64,000 bases of DNA from NCBI RefSeq assembly GCF_036785885.1, contig NC_092320.1, positions 20,027,557 to 20,091,556 on the forward strand, given 5' to 3'. The translations under genes were made by a program, and so were the position numbers. Below are positions 58,499-64,000 of the stretch, piece after piece; position 1 is the first letter of the stretch, and every line of letters begins with the position of its first letter. The DNA comes from Coffea arabica. Lineage: Eukaryota > Streptophyta > Magnoliopsida > Gentianales > Rubiaceae. The notes under the pieces were generated by a model. That model worked only from the letters and a program-made list of their open reading frames with translations. It ran no database searches and was not told the origin of the DNA.

Positions 58499-59490
58499 AA
58501 ATATGTTTTTGAATGTGATAAAAGATATTCAAGGGTTTGTTTGTATGGTGTATTTTTTAGTATTTGTCTAAATTTTACCGTGATTTATTGTAGTTGTTTT
58601 AGAAAACATACTGGAGTTTATTCAAAACACTCAAAACATTCTCTATTTTTCAAAAAATAACTTAAACCTCTCCCCCACCACCCAAGAATCTTTGACACCG
58701 TTATCTAATCTAATATACTTTATTTTTTTCCTAAATTTGCGAGTGTTTTAGAGTGCTACTATAGATTTTTGTTTTTAAACTAATTTTGTTTTTCTAAAAT
58801 AGACTAAAAGTAGGCCATCCAAACAGTGACTAGGTTGCAATAAAAAGGAAAACTTTTGAGACAGAAATTTACAGGAATTTGGTCGGGACAAAAAATGGTG
58901 GTAGTTTTCCCTTTGTCGTTACAGTACTAATCAGTCAGGATCTAATCTAGTGTAAGATTAATGACTATGATTCAGGTACTAAGACAAAGGAAACCAATGT
59001 ATCACAGCAAGCATCTTACTGGCTACTGCCAATAGATAATTAATAGTTAAATGATGCTTTTCTTTCAACGGTTGGCAAGGTAACAAAAGATTGTTGGCAC
59101 ATTGAGGCCTGCCTTGGGGAGAAGTAGTTTAAGAGTGATGGAGAATTCATAATGTTAATAATATCCAGATGCTCTAAACATGGAATCTATATCCCCCACC
59201 AAGCTTTGTCTTCTGGCTCGAGCCCTTTGGCATTCAAAACTCAGACAACACACTCCGAGGTGCGTTTGTAATGCAATAATGAATCCACAAGTCTTGATAT
59301 GATTAGAATAACTAAACAAGTATTCTTCAACTGAGGAGTCACTTTGAAAACTCTAGAGGACACTCTCCAGACATTGCATTTGTACTCCAATGATGAGTTT
59401 TATTTTATGGGAACAAGTATTTTTCAGTCTGCCGTTCAGAAATTTGTTGGAATCTTTGTCCAATTCCAAATTGGTATTTGACTGGTTGGT
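58499..59490. other. Intergenic, no gene recognised
   Basis: Around 58530-58830 there is a possible MITE relic ending GGCCATCCAAACAGTGACTA. Nothing else supportable. Confidence 0.45.
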
Positions 59491-59504
59491 CTCGCATCTA
59501 CACA

Positions 59505-60105
59505 CGCATATAAGGAATATGACCTGTTTATCCTCACATTTCCTAAAAAAATTCTTTTCGTCCCTTACTTTTAAAATGAAACAAATTCGTTACTCATATT
59601 TAATAATCAGCATTTTTACATACCAGAAATTAACTCCCGATTGTGAATCAAACCATCTAACAACCCTATTACAAATTTTGAGAGTAGAATTGATAGATTA
59701 CTTCCAAAACATATTTCCCACAAATAAATTAAGTGACTAAAAAGCTTAATTAAAACCATGTGCACCTTCAATAACAAAATAGTACGAAAGCTCTCAAGTG
59801 AGAGCAACAAAACAGAGGAATATCGTTGGCATTTTCTCAGCAGTAGTTCCTATTAATCTAGAACGTATTAAAGTGTTAAACTTTAGTTAAGCTTTTTTAG
59901 TCACTTTAATTTATTTGTTGGATATATATTTATGGAAGTGATCTACCAAATTTATCTCCAAAATTTATAATTGAGTTGTTAGATGGTTTGATTCACAACT
60001 GAAAGTTGATTTCTGGAACGTAAAAGTTTCGATTTTGAATGCGAGAGATGAAAAGATTTTTCGTTTTTTTTTTCTGAAATGTGAGGAATGAAACATGTTA
60101 TTTAT
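59505..60105. repeat. Long imperfect hairpin (arms ~220-255 bp)
   Basis: The arm at 59505-59760 is the imperfect reverse complement of 59884-60105. Matching blocks include AACCATCTAACAACCC with TTGTTAGATGGTTTGATTCA, and AATTAAGTGACTAAAAAGCT with AGCTTTTTTAGTCACTTTAA. The loop is about 120 bp. It looks like a foldback MITE. Confidence 0.75.
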
Positions 60106-60668
60106 ATATATTTATATATATATATATATATGTATGTATATATGTATCTATGTATGTACGTAGGCTGTGTTTTATGGCTAATGATAGAAGAAGCATCTAA
60201 GGACGTGCTTGAATTGTTATGCTTTTGTTGTCACCTTCTGTATGCCCTTTAATGTTCTGTTGCATGTGGTGGTGCTTTCTCTCCTGTCTTATTTTGGTGC
60301 TTCTTACCTTAAACGGCGGGTATTTTGATTGTAGGCAAAGGTAAGAAAATTACATCTAACCAACAAATGTATGGCAAAGATAAATAGTTGACAGCTGCCA
60401 AAACCACTCGGTATCAACAAAGATAGATACCAGTTGTAGGTACTTGCAATAATTTCTGCCTGGTTAAAAAAAAATCAAAATTGCCACACATGATGTGGCA
60501 TAGCTTTTTAAAATGACGAGATGACAATTATTGTCTGCCTGCAAACAAATAAATCATCCCACAAAAACTATCCAAGATGATTAAAAATTCACTTGAAACC
60601 AAAATCAAACATGTCCCATCATCGGTCAAGCACATGACTAAATGGAGGACCACAATACACAATCTAGC
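60106..60668. other. Intergenic, including a TA-rich tract
   Basis: A (TA)n/ATGTATGTA tract at about 60100-60165, then nothing recognised. Confidence 0.5.
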
Positions 60669-60677
60669 ATTCAAAGC

Positions 60678-61327
60678 ATAGTTATTAAATTCGACCGGGG
60701 AGAAATCGGGTGAAAGCGGAGGATCAACGGGCTACTGATTCAATCAGTGGATGAGTGGTTCAATCGTGGGTCATTAAATATATTTAAATATTATGTCTCA
60801 TAATTTTTTATATGGTTGAAACTATAATAAACTATGTTATAGTAAACACTCAGTTAGTCCAATTTATTATAGAATCATTAATTCTTATCAGAATTAACAA
60901 AACCTAAATTTAATTATTAATCCACCAAATTTCAAGTATAAAATTTTATCTAAGTGTAATTATCTAATTTATTTACGAATTTTAAGTACAAAAGGTTATT
61001 AAGAATAATATTTGTCTTTAAAATGAATTGTATAATACGTTATTTTTTAAATCCCTTTAATAATTTATAGAATTTAAGGAATAATAAAATTTTATTAAAA
61101 AATTCCAAACAAATTTTGTTTTGAAGAAATAAAATAAGAATAAAAGTCTAATATATAATATAGATGGAGTAAATAAGCATCAAATGGGTTGTTGGGCCGT
61201 TGGACTAGTAGTGAGTGCACTTCCTCTTTATACTTGAGGTCCAAGGTTTGAATTAGCATTGGATCATCTGCTAAAAATTTTGGTTGACCGATTGAACCAT
61301 CGGACTGGATCGGATTTAATAACAATG
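60678..61327. mobile_element. Non-autonomous element with 9-bp target duplication
   Basis: The left end ATAGTTATTAAATTCGACCG is near-complementary to the right end CGGATTTAATAACAATG. The duplication is ATTCAAAGC (60669-60677) / ATTCAAAAC (61328-61336). A MULE-like MITE by duplication length; no coding capacity. Confidence 0.7.
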
Positions 61328-61336
61328 ATTCAAAAC

Positions 61337-62149
61337 TCCAATAGAGATGTTGCAAAGTTATAATATAATCATTTTTCCCAAACGAAAATCTTCTTCTTGC
61401 CCTTGTCAATTTGTATTTGTATTGAATGTCTGACAATTCGTCGGGGCAAGAGCACAAATATTTTCATAGGGCAAATGCGATAATGAATTTTTTTTAATAT
61501 ATGTAAGAGATTTTGAACTCGAAACGTATTACGTACACTTCTTCCTTCCCTACAACCTAATTCACCCTTCCTTGGATGAGATAATGGATTGATTCATCTA
61601 TATATTGCCAGTGTATATATTTCTGATAGGATCTAAAGTACCCTTATCTTGTTTTATACAAATCAAAAATAAAATTGTCAAGTACAACAGTGCTAAACTG
61701 TTCATGCAGCCATTTTCTTAGAAATCAAAACCATTAAAATTTACTCTAACTTGATATTTAAAAATTTTTTAAATGCAAATTAATGAGTGTATAACTAAAT
61801 CTATAAGACTTATTTGAAAAAAAATCAAAATACTGCTAATGAATATTGGGGAATATTTTAGGAACATTGATGATAATCCAAAACATTCTAGGGGAAATGA
61901 AATACGAAAAAACTAGCGGTGGCTATCTCTAATTCTTTATTTTGTTGCCCCTTCCGGTTCCCGTCATATTCTGACTCCTTCCCAACTTTCCTTCTCAGAC
62001 GCAGTTTCTCTTGTTCCATTTTCCTTCTTCTGTTTCTTTCTTTATTATTATTATTATTTAAGCGGCTCAACCATATTCCATAGCAAGGTCCTTTCACTGC
62101 TTTTGCTTCTTCTCTAGCACTGAAGTTAGTATTAGGCCAAAGATTTCCA
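61337..62149. other. Upstream region of the alkenal reductase gene
   Basis: No other gene. The last ~100 bp, with a TTATTATTATTATT tract at 62041-62058 and CT-rich DNA, are the probable core promoter and leader. No clear TATA box could be fixed. Confidence 0.45.
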
Positions 62150-63996
<1,847 letters not shown>

Positions 63997-64000
63997 ATTA

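Overview
The window is nuclear DNA of a flowering plant, almost certainly a eudicot. It is AT-rich, its genes carry short exons with GT-AG introns, and it holds plant-type families (CC-type glutaredoxin, PPR, BAH-domain and GTE-like proteins, alkenal reductase) together with dense plant transposon relics (LINE, Ty3/gypsy, solo LTR, hAT, MULE, Pack-MULE, MITEs). I cannot name the species from sequence alone.

Layout of ordinary genes: the 3' end of a HAD-family hydrolase gene (156-1983, +); a short intronless gene resembling only the C-terminal tail of plant GTE/BET proteins (3195-3980, -); a three-exon BAH-domain gene (8300-10427, +) with a LINE inserted at its stop codon/3'UTR; a CC-type glutaredoxin (14235-14636, -) with a duplicated 5' region; a truncated BAH-like paralogue split by a hAT MITE (21391-22125, +); and a complete five-exon alkenal double-bond reductase (62150-63996, +).

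The interval 24.1-40.8 kb is one pentatricopeptide-repeat (PPR) gene on the minus strand that was taken apart by successive insertions. A Ty3/gypsy element sits at its start codon (35557-40816, TSD ATATC). A small palindromic MITE interrupts the coding region and was itself hit by a 3.16-kb solo LTR (31867-35029, TSD CCGAC). A piece of an acid invertase gene, intron included, lies between 21-bp direct repeats of PPR sequence. A 6.5-kb hAT element (24805-31328, 8-bp TSD) then landed inside the invertase piece. That hAT carries a nine-copy tandem array with higher-order structure just before its transposase, which has five nonsense codons.

The interval 43.9-50.9 kb is a 7-kb MULE with long TIRs and a 9-bp TSD. 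Its left TIR is split by a 1.37-kb Pack-MULE (9-bp TSD, ~140-bp TIRs) that carries the 5' part of a HANABA TARANU/GATA18-like gene. Further right are a GATC-rich non-autonomous MULE (53226-54648), a nearly intact second hAT element (55199-58490, perfect 8-bp TSD), a long hairpin repeat (59.5-60.1 kb) and a 650-bp element with a 9-bp TSD (60678-61327).

The host genes have no visible functional link to each other. The region is mainly a readable stratigraphy of nested transposition and gene-fragment capture. No CRISPR, rRNA or convincing tRNA gene was seen.
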